Of a stretch of 64,000 nucleotides of DNA, positions 25,740-34,473 are shown one piece after another. The number at the start of each line of letters is the position of its first letter. Positions within the stretch are counted from its first letter, which is position 1. The position numbers and the translations under genes were made by a program. The notes beneath the pieces were generated by a model. The model ran no database searches. It was not told the origin of the DNA and saw only the letters and a program-made list of their open reading frames with translations. The stretch is from the NCBI GenBank assembly GCA_016234485.1, contig JACRBL010000062.1, positions 1 to 64,000 of the forward strand, written 5' to 3'. Source of the DNA: Chloroflexota bacterium (GTDB lineage Bacteria; Chloroflexota; Anaerolineae; Anaerolineales; Villigracilaceae).

Positions 25740-26669
25740 TTAATCATCATCCACTTTCTCTTTGTCCTTCGCCTCTGGAACATAATACGCAGGGACAAAG
25801 GTCTGATCGGTGATCGGCGGGCGGACGTATCCACCCTCGGCCTGGCGCGGCGGCAAAATGATCGGTTCGGGCGTCAGGTCTTCAAAGGGAATCAGGCTGA
25901 GCAGATGGCGCATGCAATTGAGCCGCGCGCACTTTTTGTTATCGGCGTTGACCACGTACCACGGCGCCTGTTTGATGTCGGTGTGGGCGAACATCTCGTC
26001 TTTGGCTTTGGAATATTCCATCCAGCGCGAACGCGATTGCACGTCCATCGGGCTGAGTTTCCAACGCTTGGTCGGGTCTTTGATGCGCGCCTGAAAACGC
26101 AGTTCCTGTTCCCTGTCGCTGACCGAGAACCAATATTTAATGAGGATGATTCCCGAGCGCACGAGCATCCGCTCAAATTCGGGGACGGAGCGCAAAAACT
26201 CCGCGTAATCATCGTCGGAGCAGAAGCCCATCACTTTTTCCACGCCCGCGCGGTTGTACCAACTGCGGTCAAACAGAACCATCTCGCCCGCCGCGGGCAG
26301 GTGCGAAATGTAACGTTGAAAATACCACTGCGTCTTCTCGCGCTCGGTTGGCGCGGGCAACGCGGCCACGCGACAAACGCGGGGATTCAGACTCTCGGTG
26401 ATGCGTTTGATCGCGCCGCCCTTGCCGGCCGCGTCACGCCCCTCGAATAGTACAACCACCTTGAGTCCCTTGAAACGAACCCACTCCTGCAACTTGACCA
26501 ACTCCACTTGCAGGCGCGCGAGCTCCTTATCATAGAATCGCTTACTGACTAAGACTTGACCCTCGGGCGGCACGACGCCCAATTCATCATTTCTCCTCGC
26601 CTCTTTCTTGACCTTATCTGCCTTGCCCTTCTTGGAGTTTTTCTTACCCTTTTTATCCTTCTTTGACAT
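25740..26669 (-). CDS. ppk2: Polyphosphate kinase 2
   Basis: 309 residues. Transfers phosphate between polyphosphate and nucleotides. Walker A GRDAAGKGGAIKRI (about 78-91), the PPK2 motif VAALPAPTEREKTQWYFQRY and the Walker B-like FDRSWYNRAGVEKVMGF (about 134-150). The length and single domain fit PPK2 class I (NDP or NTP as acceptor; not decided). The N-terminus of about 30 residues is lysine-rich and likely disordered. Operon: transglutaminase-like gene, ppk2, amidohydrolase. Confidence 0.93.
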   Translation of the reverse strand: MSKKDKKGKKNSKKGKADKVKKEARRNDELGVVPPEGQVLVSKRFYDKELARLQVELVKLQEWVRFKGLKVVVLFEGRDAAGKGGAIKRITESLNPRVCRVAALPAPTEREKTQWYFQRYISHLPAAGEMVLFDRSWYNRAGVEKVMGFCSDDDYAEFLRSVPEFERMLVRSGIILIKYWFSVSDREQELRFQARIKDPTKRWKLSPMDVQSRSRWMEYSKAKDEMFAHTDIKQAPWYVVNADNKKCARLNCMRHLLSLIPFEDLTPEPIILPPRQAEGGYVRPPITDQTFVPAYYVPEAKDKEKVDDD

Positions 26670-26683
26670 GGCATCCTCCGTGG

Positions 26684-27337
26684 TTATTCTTCGCGATTTC
26701 CAAACGATTGACTCAAATCTGTGAACAACGTCTCCGACTTATAGTTCCGGTCGGTGACGAGACTCAAGCGTTTCACCATGCTCTTGCTCACGAGGGGGAC
26801 GGCGGGACGTCCGTAAAAATGTTTGTAATATAACGCGTTCGCGCCTTCCTCGTCCAACGCCCAATTCAAGTGGACGTAGCGCGATGCGTCCAGCGGACGG
26901 GTGTAGCCGCGCAACACTTTCTTTTGGTCAATGGCGACGTAATGCTCGAAATAGGTCATCACCAGTTCGCGCAGGTTCTTGTGGACAGGTTCGCGGAATC
27001 CGAGATTGACGTAATTCGATTTTGCCAGCGCGCCCCAGCGGCCTTCGATCTGATACAGCGCCAGTACGTGATCGTCGTCTTCGCCGGGATACGGCACAAT
27101 ATCAATGAGAAGCGGTTTGAATCCAATGCGCCAGAGGCACAAAGCCGCCAGGAATCCCCCGTCAAGGCAGTGACTCTGATTGTCGAGCATCACGTTCAAG
27201 GGCGAGCGGTCGCGCTCCTCGCCGACGTAGGACATCGAGTCCAGGTAGGTCTGGATGGCAAACGGCGTGTCGAGACTGACGAACTTCTGGCGGAGTTTCT
27301 GCGGCAGACAAGATTCAAATTCCTTCAAAAAATTCAT
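26684..27337 (-). CDS. Transglutaminase-like cysteine protein, unknown role
   Basis: 217 residues. The segment NQSHCLDGGFLAALCLWRIGFKPLLIDI (about 53-80) has the Cys at the start of a helix as in transglutaminase-like folds, DDDHVLALYQIEGRWGALAKSN carries a His and a likely third polar residue. No peptidase subclass recognised. First gene of the operon with ppk2, 14 bases upstream of it. Confidence 0.6.
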   Translation of the reverse strand: MNFLKEFESCLPQKLRQKFVSLDTPFAIQTYLDSMSYVGEERDRSPLNVMLDNQSHCLDGGFLAALCLWRIGFKPLLIDIVPYPGEDDDHVLALYQIEGRWGALAKSNYVNLGFREPVHKNLRELVMTYFEHYVAIDQKKVLRGYTRPLDASRYVHLNWALDEEGANALYYKHFYGRPAVPLVSKSMVKRLSLVTDRNYKSETLFTDLSQSFGNREE

Positions 27338-27424
27338 GATGCGGATTCCTGTTCTTGTTTAGTTTGCAAAACCATTTCCTTTTGGATTGACGCAATGATA
27401 GCGTATTAATCGGAATTACAAAAT

Positions 27425-27469
27425 ATGATCCCGCCCCATTCGTTTAATGGACGAATGTGAGGGGATCAT
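27425..27469. terminator. Imperfect hairpin upstream of the ppk2 operon
   Basis: ATGATCCCGCCCCATTCG (27425-27442) is the near complement of CGAATGTGAGGGGATCAT (27452-27469). There is no obvious T run, so this may be a repeat palindrome rather than a terminator. Confidence 0.4.
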
Positions 27470-27495
27470 TATTTCTGGCTGGATGCAAAGATCTA

Positions 27496-27576
27496 TTACT
27501 GCATGAGTCCTGCCGCGCCGATGCGATCGTGGATGTCGTTGAACGCGTCGGCTTGCGTTTGCGTGATCGTACGCCT
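27496..27576 (-). pseudogene. C-terminal scrap of an unidentified gene
   Basis: The minus strand ends with TITQTQADAFNDIHDRIGAA, then GLMQ and stop at 27496-27498. Residue use looks like a real protein tail, yet the frame fuses upstream to the cNMP-binding remnant in another frame. No family assigned. Confidence 0.35.
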
Positions 27577-27758
27577 TGTAGAAAATACAAATTGGACTCG
27601 GTATCGCCCTCCCAAAAAAACACCGCGTTGGGCGCGAAGATTTTCTACGTGGCGCTTTCGGCCAGGCGCGCCAGGGTCGGGTCGTCGAGTCCCCGCAGAA
27701 AGTCGAAGGATTGGAGGCGTTTGAGGAGCGGGTTGGGATGGGCGAAAATTTTATTCAT
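27573..27758 (-). pseudogene. Decayed Crp/Fnr-type cyclic-nucleotide-binding domain gene
   Basis: From ATG 27758 the minus strand reads LLKRLQSFDFLRGLDDPTLA and RLAESAT, then an in-frame TAG (27645-27647), then KIFAPNAVFFWEGDTESNLY and FLQG in the same frame. This is the opening half of a cNMP-binding domain (F-L-x-G-L, then the capped strand with EGD). The rest is lost. One nonsense codon plus a 3' truncation mark it as dead. A plus-strand frame over the same bases is a shadow. Confidence 0.7.
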
Positions 27759-27796
27759 TAAGCGAAGTGTGGCATGAATCCGCAACTAAAAATTGC

Positions 27797-27824
27797 TTGT
27801 TTGCGGGTGTGAGAGTTGTATAAT
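27797..27824 (+). promoter_or_regulatory. Promoter of the giant HD-GYP sensor gene
   Basis: TTGTTT (27797-27802), 16 bases, TATAAT (27819-27824), 75 bases upstream of the chosen start at 27899. Confidence 0.55.
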
Positions 27825-27898
27825 GCGTCCACGCCGAGAAATTGCTTTTACGGCGATCTTTTTATAATCCTCTCAATTTTTGCGTGTCTGATACTCCA

Positions 27899-30800
27899 AT
27901 GAATAGGCAGTTCAACCCCTTCCTTTTGATTCCGTTTATGTCCGCAGTTGTGACGGCATGTTTGGCGTGGTTCGGCTGGCGGAAACGTCCTGCCGCGGGC
28001 GCGTTTGAATTTTTCCTGGTGATGCTCGCGGTGACGGTCTGGGGGCTGGGCAACGCGCTCGAATTGGGCGCGACGAACCTGCCGACCAAACTCTTCTGGC
28101 TCAAATTTGAATATATCGGCAAACTGCTCCTGCCCGCATCCTGGCTGGCTTTTTCCCTGCGCTTTACGGGTCTCGGTCACTGGTTGACGCGCCGTCTCAC
28201 TTTGCTCCTTGCTTTTGAGCCGATCTTGATCTTCCTCTTGTTGCTCACCAGCGGGTTGCAACCGTTGTTTTTTCAGGAAACCAGGATCGTACTGGTCGAA
28301 GGCTCTCTCTACCAATGGGACACCGTAAAGGGATTGTTCTATTGGGTCAATATCGCTTACTCGTATGGCTTGATCTTGTTTGGAAGTTTCCTGCTCCTGC
28401 AATATCTCGCGCGCGCACGCGGGAAAATGGTCGGCGGCGAATTGATCGTCATTATGGGCGTCATCTTCCCGTGGATGGCGAATGTGGTGTCTAATCTCTA
28501 CACATTGCCTGGGATACCAGGCGTGGACCTCACTCCCTTCGCCCTCTCGCTGACAGGCCTGGCGGCCTTCGCCTGGGGACTCTTTCGTCTGCGCCTGCTT
28601 GAGCCTCGTCCCGACGGGTTGGATGCGCTTCCCGAAGAATTGACGGATTGGCGGTCGCGCGTCTTGAACGGGATGTTGCGCGGGATTTTTATCATCTGGT
28701 TGTTTGCCATGGTGGGGGGCATAAACAATGTAGTGGATGCGTATCAGAATTTGCCTGAGCATTATGAAAACCCCCTCTTGCGGGCGTCGGTGTTAATTTT
28801 CATTTTTATTGTCGCGACCGCCGTAATGGGTTTCATCACCTTCAAGCGCAATATTCCTTACGATGTGCGCGCAGGCGTGTTTCTTTTTATTTTGTATATC
28901 CTCGGCGCGCTCGGACTGTACAATGCCGCCCTGAGCGGCGACGGGCGCGTCCTGTTTTTTGCCCTGATCATCCTCGCGGCGATTCTGTTTGACCTGGTCG
29001 CCAGCGTGATCGTATTGGGCGGCGTCCTGTTGACCTACGTGGTGATCGGCTGGTTGCAGGTCTCAGAAACGATTACGGTTCCGTTGGCGCTACAGGCCAA
29101 CGCGGCTGACCCCGCCGCCTGGTTGAGCGGAGGTATCGTCTTCCTCGCGTTAAGCGTCACCGCCCTGACTTCCGTCACCTATCTGTTGCGCGTATTGGAG
29201 CGTAGTCTGGAAGAATCACGCGAAAGTCTGCGACGTGAACAACGTCTCAGCCGCGTGTTGCGAACCGTCAGCCAGATCAACCAACTGATCGTGCGCGAAG
29301 CCGATCGGGTCAAATTAATGAAGCGGGTTTGCGAAACATTGATCGAAGGGCGCGGCTATTCCTTCGCATGGATCGGCCTGCTCGATGCCGATCGCCTCAC
29401 CCTGCGGCTGGCGGCCAGCGCCGGCGCGCAGGTCAACCCCGAACCGTTCGAGATGCGACTCGACCAGACGGGCGGGCCTGCCTGCGTGGCCGAGGCGTTT
29501 CGTCAGCGGCATCCGATTCGAATCGAAACGCCGTCCGATTGCTCCTCCTGCCCGTTGGTGACCGAATACCCTCTGCGCGTTGCCATCGCTTTGCCTCTCC
29601 TTCGCGAAAGCGGAATACTTGGTTCGTTGAATGTGGTTCACGCCGCCCCGGGCGGCCAATTCGACGAAACGGAAGTGGATCTTCTCACCGAGCTGGCAGA
29701 CGACCTGGCGTACGCGCTCGAAAAAATGGAAATGAACCGCCGCATCGAGCTTCAATCTCGCCACGAAACCCTGCTGGCGGGCATCGCCTCCCTTGCGTTG
29801 GAAACCACCGATCAATCACTCCTCCTGCAGAGCGCCGCCGAGAAAATGCGCGAGGGTTTTGAAGCCGCCGCCTGTTACGTGGTTTTGTGGGATGACGTAG
29901 ATGGAGCGCTGAAACCCGTGGCCGCATCCGGATATTTGGAAAAATTATTTCTTCAAATGGAAGTCACGGAAAATGAAACCAGAATGACCGAAATCCTTTT
30001 TGAGGAGGGAAAATCCCTGGTTGCCGAAGATGCCGAATTCGACGCGCGCATCAGCCCCCGCATCGTGCAGGCGCTTTCCATCCGTTCGATCCTGGGCATC
30101 CCCTTAATGGTGGGGAAACGGGCGCAGGGCGGAATTTTCCTTGCATACAATCAGCGGCACGCCATCGCCCACATGGAGATTGCCTCCGCCGAACAGATCG
30201 GCCGGGAAATTTCCCTTTCTCTCGATCGCATCCGTCTGCAAGCGGAAACGCATACCAAAGCCCGCGAACTTGGCGCCCTGTATGCCGCCCTGCAAGACAT
30301 GGCCTCGAGCCTGCTCGACCCCCCAGCGTTATTGCACATGCTCGCCCGTCACACAGCCGAAGCGCTCAACGTCACCAGCAGTTACCTGATCTCAATCAAT
30401 CAGGAAGAGGGAACCATGACCACGCTGGCCGAATATTGGACTTCGGCCGCGGTGGATGCTGAACGAAAATCGGATATGGACGCAAAGTTCCAGGCCAGCG
30501 ATTACCCTACCATCATAGAAGCCATGTCTGCCGGTAATACCCTTGTTCTGCATAGGGACGACCCGCGCATCTCTGAATGCGAACAAGCCCAGTTCCTGGA
30601 ATACGATATCCAGACCATGCTCTTTGTCCCGATTTTTTCACACGGCAAATTGCTGGGCGAAGTGGAAATTTGGGAAAGCCGCCAACGCCGTGAATTTACC
30701 CAGGCCGATATGCGCCTGGCTCAAACCTTGGCCGCCCAGGCTTCCAACATCATCGAAAACGCCCAGCTCTTTGCCCAAACGCGTCAGAGTCACTCCGAGC

Positions 30801-33175
30801 TGGCGGCCATGCTCTCGTTGGCGCAGGCCGTGTCGTCCAGCCTGGATTTGAAAGACGTGCTAAAACAAGCCGCCTCCTCGATGACCGACATATTGGATGT
30901 GGATGATTGCTTCCTTTCGGAACTCGATCCAGACCTGCGCGCCATCCACACCTCGGCTCGCTACTCGCGCGACGGGACGGTGGACTACGCCTCCAATGAA
31001 GGGATTCTCTACCGCCTGGCCGAATACCCCGTGTCGGAGCGCGTCATGTTCACCGGGAACCCGATCATCGTCCGCGCGGACGACCCGCAGGCCGACCCCT
31101 CCGAAGTCGCCTACTTGAACCGATACGGTTACGCCGTCGCCCTCCTGCTCCCGTTACGCATTCACGATATCCCATTGGGATTGGCCGAATTGTGTTCCTT
31201 CGACGCGCAACGCAATTTCAAGCCGGAAGAAATCCAACTTGCGCGCGCCCTTGCCGACCAGGTGGCGGTCGCGATTGACAATGCCAGCCTCTACAACCGC
31301 CTCACGCAGAGCGAAGCGCACTTCCGCGCCATGATCGAAAACGCCGCCGAAGGGGTGGCCATCCTGGACGCGCAGGGAAACTTCACCTACCTCACTCACA
31401 AGGAAGAATCCCTGACGGGTTACAGTTACGATGAAACCATGCGCCAAAGCGCGTTCCGTTACATTCACCCAGACGACCTGCCAGGCCTGATCCAAGCCTT
31501 TCAGGAAGGGATTCAAACGCCCGGCGCCATCATCAGCCGCGAATATCGCCTCCAGCGCAAAGACGGCACCTGGGGACATTACGAAATGACCGGCCACAAC
31601 ATGTTAAATGACCCGCACGTGGCCGGCGTGGTCATCAACTACCGCGATATATCAAAACGCAAACAGGCGGAGGAATCCTTGCAGGAAAGCGAATCGCGGC
31701 TGGAGGGCATCATCAACACGGCCATCAACGCCATCGTCACCACCGATGAGCGCCAGCGCATTGTCCTATTTAACCCTTCCGCGGAAAAAGTATTTGGATA
31801 TTCCGCCTCACAGATATTGGGCCAACCGGTGGATTTACTTATCCCTGAACGATTCCGAAATGTCCACGATATCCATGCGCAGAAATACGCTGAAGGAGGA
31901 ATTCCCAATCGCACGCATGGGATATTGGATCATCTTTACGGCCTTCGTTCCGATGGCGAAGAATTCCCCGTGGAAGCCTATATTTCCCAAAGCGTCGTTA
32001 ATGATAAAAAATACTTTACCGTCATTCTTCAGGATATCACCGAGCGCAAACGCGCCGAGCAAGCCGTGCGTCAACGTGCCGAAGAATTGGAGTCGCTGGT
32101 GGCCGTTTCCACGTCGTTGCGCGCCGCCTCCACTGTCGCGGAGATGACCCCCGTCGTCCTGCGCGAAGCCACAAAGGTCGCTCGGGCCGCCAACGGATCC
32201 ATTTTCCTGCTCGAACAATCCAGCGGCGACCTGGTCTCGCGCGGCTGGTATTCCGCCGAAAGCGATTCATTCATTCAACTCAGCGAGAAACAGATTGTAC
32301 GACACACCATTTACGAAGGCATCACCGGCTACGTGGCGCGCACAGGGCAGGTTTACAGCGCCGACCATCTGCACGAAGACCCTCTGCCCGTTTTTGTGTT
32401 GAGCGAGGCCGAGCGCTTGCAGGATATGAACAGCGGTATCTCTTTGCCCCTGCGCGCACACGATAGCATCGTTGGCGTACTTCACGTCGCCTTGCGCGAA
32501 AAACGGTCGTTCACCGAAACCGAAACCCGCCTGCTGACCGCCATCGCCGAAATGGCAGGGAACGCCCTCCAGCGCGCCTCCCTCTATGAGAAAACGCTTC
32601 ACCAGGCCGTGGAACTTGCCGCCGCCTACGACAACACCCTGGCAGGTTGGGCGCGCGCCCTCGAATTGCGCGACGAACTCACCGAAGGCCACACCCGCCG
32701 CGTCACAGCCCTCACCATGCAACTCTCGCATGCCATGGGCATCACGCCAGAAGATCTGGTGCAAATTCAGCGCGGCGCCATTCTTCACGACATTGGCAAA
32801 ATGGGCATTCCCGACCAAATCCTTCTCAAGCGCGGCCCGCTCACCCTCGAAGAAACCGCGGTGATGCACCGACACACTCAGTTGGCATTCGATATGCTGT
32901 ACCCCATCGCATTCCTGCGGCCCGCGCTCGATATTCCCTACTGCCATCACGAAAAATGGGACGGGACAGGCTACCCGCGCGGACTCAAAGGCGAAGAGAT
33001 TCCTCTCGCCGCCCGCATCTTCGCCGTCGCCGACGTATGGGATGCCATCACCTCCGACCGCCCCTATCGTCCCGCCTGGCCGCGCGAAAAAGCCCTCGAA
33101 TATATGCAATCTGAATCTGCAAAATATTTCGACCCGCGCATCCTTGAAATCTTTTTCTCCCTCGAAGCGAAATAA
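27899..33175 (+). CDS. Giant 7TM-GAF-PAS-HD-GYP c-di-GMP phosphodiesterase
   Basis: 1758 residues from ATG 27899, chosen because the membrane domain starts there (MNRQFNPFLLIPF). Residues about 1-430: seven-helix kinase-type N-terminus followed by further membrane helices. Then GAF at about 453-600, 621-780, 790-955 and 966-1135, PAS at about 1141-1260 and 1267-1390, a fifth GAF at about 1399-1560, and HD-GYP from about 1592. The catalytic region has GAILHDIGKMGIPD (HD) and HHEKWDGTGYPRG (HHExxDGxGYP). It is expected to hydrolyse c-di-GMP in response to membrane and cytosolic signals. It converges with lysA with only 2 bases between stops. Confidence 0.9.
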   Translation: MNRQFNPFLLIPFMSAVVTACLAWFGWRKRPAAGAFEFFLVMLAVTVWGLGNALELGATNLPTKLFWLKFEYIGKLLLPASWLAFSLRFTGLGHWLTRRLTLLLAFEPILIFLLLLTSGLQPLFFQETRIVLVEGSLYQWDTVKGLFYWVNIAYSYGLILFGSFLLLQYLARARGKMVGGELIVIMGVIFPWMANVVSNLYTLPGIPGVDLTPFALSLTGLAAFAWGLFRLRLLEPRPDGLDALPEELTDWRSRVLNGMLRGIFIIWLFAMVGGINNVVDAYQNLPEHYENPLLRASVLIFIFIVATAVMGFITFKRNIPYDVRAGVFLFILYILGALGLYNAALSGDGRVLFFALIILAAILFDLVASVIVLGGVLLTYVVIGWLQVSETITVPLALQANAADPAAWLSGGIVFLALSVTALTSVTYLLRVLERSLEESRESLRREQRLSRVLRTVSQINQLIVREADRVKLMKRVCETLIEGRGYSFAWIGLLDADRLTLRLAASAGAQVNPEPFEMRLDQTGGPACVAEAFRQRHPIRIETPSDCSSCPLVTEYPLRVAIALPLLRESGILGSLNVVHAAPGGQFDETEVDLLTELADDLAYALEKMEMNRRIELQSRHETLLAGIASLALETTDQSLLLQSAAEKMREGFEAAACYVVLWDDVDGALKPVAASGYLEKLFLQMEVTENETRMTEILFEEGKSLVAEDAEFDARISPRIVQALSIRSILGIPLMVGKRAQGGIFLAYNQRHAIAHMEIASAEQIGREISLSLDRIRLQAETHTKARELGALYAALQDMASSLLDPPALLHMLARHTAEALNVTSSYLISINQEEGTMTTLAEYWTSAAVDAERKSDMDAKFQASDYPTIIEAMSAGNTLVLHRDDPRISECEQAQFLEYDIQTMLFVPIFSHGKLLGEVEIWESRQRREFTQADMRLAQTLAAQASNIIENAQLFAQTRQSHSELAAMLSLAQAVSSSLDLKDVLKQAASSMTDILDVDDCFLSELDPDLRAIHTSARYSRDGTVDYASNEGILYRLAEYPVSERVMFTGNPIIVRADDPQADPSEVAYLNRYGYAVALLLPLRIHDIPLGLAELCSFDAQRNFKPEEIQLARALADQVAVAIDNASLYNRLTQSEAHFRAMIENAAEGVAILDAQGNFTYLTHKEESLTGYSYDETMRQSAFRYIHPDDLPGLIQAFQEGIQTPGAIISREYRLQRKDGTWGHYEMTGHNMLNDPHVAGVVINYRDISKRKQAEESLQESESRLEGIINTAINAIVTTDERQRIVLFNPSAEKVFGYSASQILGQPVDLLIPERFRNVHDIHAQKYAEGGIPNRTHGILDHLYGLRSDGEEFPVEAYISQSVVNDKKYFTVILQDITERKRAEQAVRQRAEELESLVAVSTSLRAASTVAEMTPVVLREATKVARAANGSIFLLEQSSGDLVSRGWYSAESDSFIQLSEKQIVRHTIYEGITGYVARTGQVYSADHLHEDPLPVFVLSEAERLQDMNSGISLPLRAHDSIVGVLHVALREKRSFTETETRLLTAIAEMAGNALQRASLYEKTLHQAVELAAAYDNTLAGWARALELRDELTEGHTRRVTALTMQLSHAMGITPEDLVQIQRGAILHDIGKMGIPDQILLKRGPLTLEETAVMHRHTQLAFDMLYPIAFLRPALDIPYCHHEKWDGTGYPRGLKGEEIPLAARIFAVADVWDAITSDRPYRPAWPREKALEYMQSESAKYFDPRILEIFFSLEAK

Positions 33176-33177
33176 AT

Positions 33178-34473
33178 CTACAGCCCCTCGTCGCGGCGCA
33201 AAAGATCATCCGTCGTCTCGCGGCGCTGGATCAAACGGGCGCGTCCCTCCTCCAACCATACCACTGCGGGACGCCGCGCCCCGTTGTAATTAGACGACAT
33301 GCTCAACTGATACGCCCCGCTGACGGGAATCGCGATCGTCTCCCCGACTTCCACCTCAGGCATCCAAACCTCATCAATCAGGATGTCCCCCGACTCGCAG
33401 AACGGCCCCGCGATGGACGCCTTCCCGCTCCTCTCCCGACTGACAGCGGACGCGGCGACACAGGCATAGCGCGCCCCGTACAGCGCGTAACGCGGGTTGT
33501 CTGTCATCCCGCCGTCCACGAGAATCCAGGTTTTATCCCCGCGTCGTTTCAGCGCGCCAACGCGATACAGCGCCACACCCGCCCGCGCCACGAGACTCCG
33601 ACCTGGCTCCAGATGAAGATGCGGGAGAGATAATCCTCGCGCCTGGCATCCCTTCGTCACAGTCTCCGCGATGGTCTGCACATAGTCTCCGATATTTGGC
33701 TGGGGGAGTTGTTCTTCGGTGTAGGCCACGCCCCATCCGCCGCCTGGCGAGAAATGCCATTCATTGCCAAAGTTGATTTCGCGCGCAAGGTCCAACCCCA
33801 ACTCAATCGCCTTGATTAATGGCGAAGGGTCGTGGAAGTTGGAGCCTTGATGAAAGTGGATTCCGTTCAGCGTCAGGCCGTGTTCCCTGCAAAAGCGCGC
33901 CGCTTCAACGATCTCCTCGCGTGTCATCCCAAATTTGGAATCGTGCTGTCCCGTCTGCGTGTGGGTGTGATGCGTTTCCACAGCCAGGCCAGGGAGAAGG
34001 CGAAGCCAGAGGGAGGGATGAGATTGGAAATTGGTAATAGGTAATTGGATGCGGCGGAGTTCGTCGAGATTATCCACAACGATGGTTCCCGCGAATTGGA
34101 GCGCCGATTTCAAGTCGGCGGGTGACTTGTTGACTCCGTGCGACAGAATCCGTTCGCGCGGGACGGCTCCCGCTTTGGCAATCGCGATCTCGCCTTCGCC
34201 CGTGCAATCCACCCACAGGTTGTGGAATTGCGTCCACTGGGCGAGGGCTTTGCTCAGGTAGGCCTTCCCCGCGTAGGTGATGGACGCGGCCGCCCCGTAG
34301 GTCGAAGCGAGAGAGGCGCGGTAGCCCGCAACGGAATGGTCGAGCGTGGCGCGGTCATAGACGTAGAGCGGAGTCCCATATTCGTCCGCGAGGGATGCGA
34401 GGGAAAATCCCGCGATCGCGAGCGCGTCGTCAACGATTTTGGTGGTATCGGGAAAAAGGGGGAGCCATTTCAT
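33178..34473 (-). CDS. lysA: Diaminopimelate decarboxylase
   Basis: 431 residues. Last step of lysine synthesis: PLP-dependent decarboxylation of meso-diaminopimelate. Features: PLYVYDRATL, the PLP Lys in ITYAGKAYLSKA (about residue 61), DSKFGM, GIHFHQGS, the glycine loop SPGGGWGVAY, EPGRSLV and GPFCESGD with the Cys of the partner active site. ITNFQSHPS near residue 145 comes from a short ATTGGTAATAGGTAATTGG repeat. It overlaps the next minus-strand gene's stop by 4 bases (34470-34473). Confidence 0.93.
   Translation of the reverse strand: MKWLPLFPDTTKIVDDALAIAGFSLASLADEYGTPLYVYDRATLDHSVAGYRASLASTYGAAASITYAGKAYLSKALAQWTQFHNLWVDCTGEGEIAIAKAGAVPRERILSHGVNKSPADLKSALQFAGTIVVDNLDELRRIQLPITNFQSHPSLWLRLLPGLAVETHHTHTQTGQHDSKFGMTREEIVEAARFCREHGLTLNGIHFHQGSNFHDPSPLIKAIELGLDLAREINFGNEWHFSPGGGWGVAYTEEQLPQPNIGDYVQTIAETVTKGCQARGLSLPHLHLEPGRSLVARAGVALYRVGALKRRGDKTWILVDGGMTDNPRYALYGARYACVAASAVSRERSGKASIAGPFCESGDILIDEVWMPEVEVGETIAIPVSGAYQLSMSSNYNGARRPAVVWLEEGRARLIQRRETTDDLLRRDEGL
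34022..34051. repeat. AATTGGTAATAGGTAATTGG repeat within lysA
   Basis: Thirty bases made of short TAATTGG/GAAATTGG units, encoding QLPITNFQ on the minus strand. It adds residues between two conserved strands of lysA. Confidence 0.55.

Noticed and set aside
24933..26450. 505-codon plus-strand frame over the amidohydrolase and ppk2 genes
   Set aside because: It spans two unrelated real genes on the other strand, and has His/Asp/Arg-rich composition typical of antisense frames.
27457..27777. 106-codon plus-strand frame
   Set aside because: Lies opposite the cNMP-binding remnant and has no ribosome site or recognisable feature.
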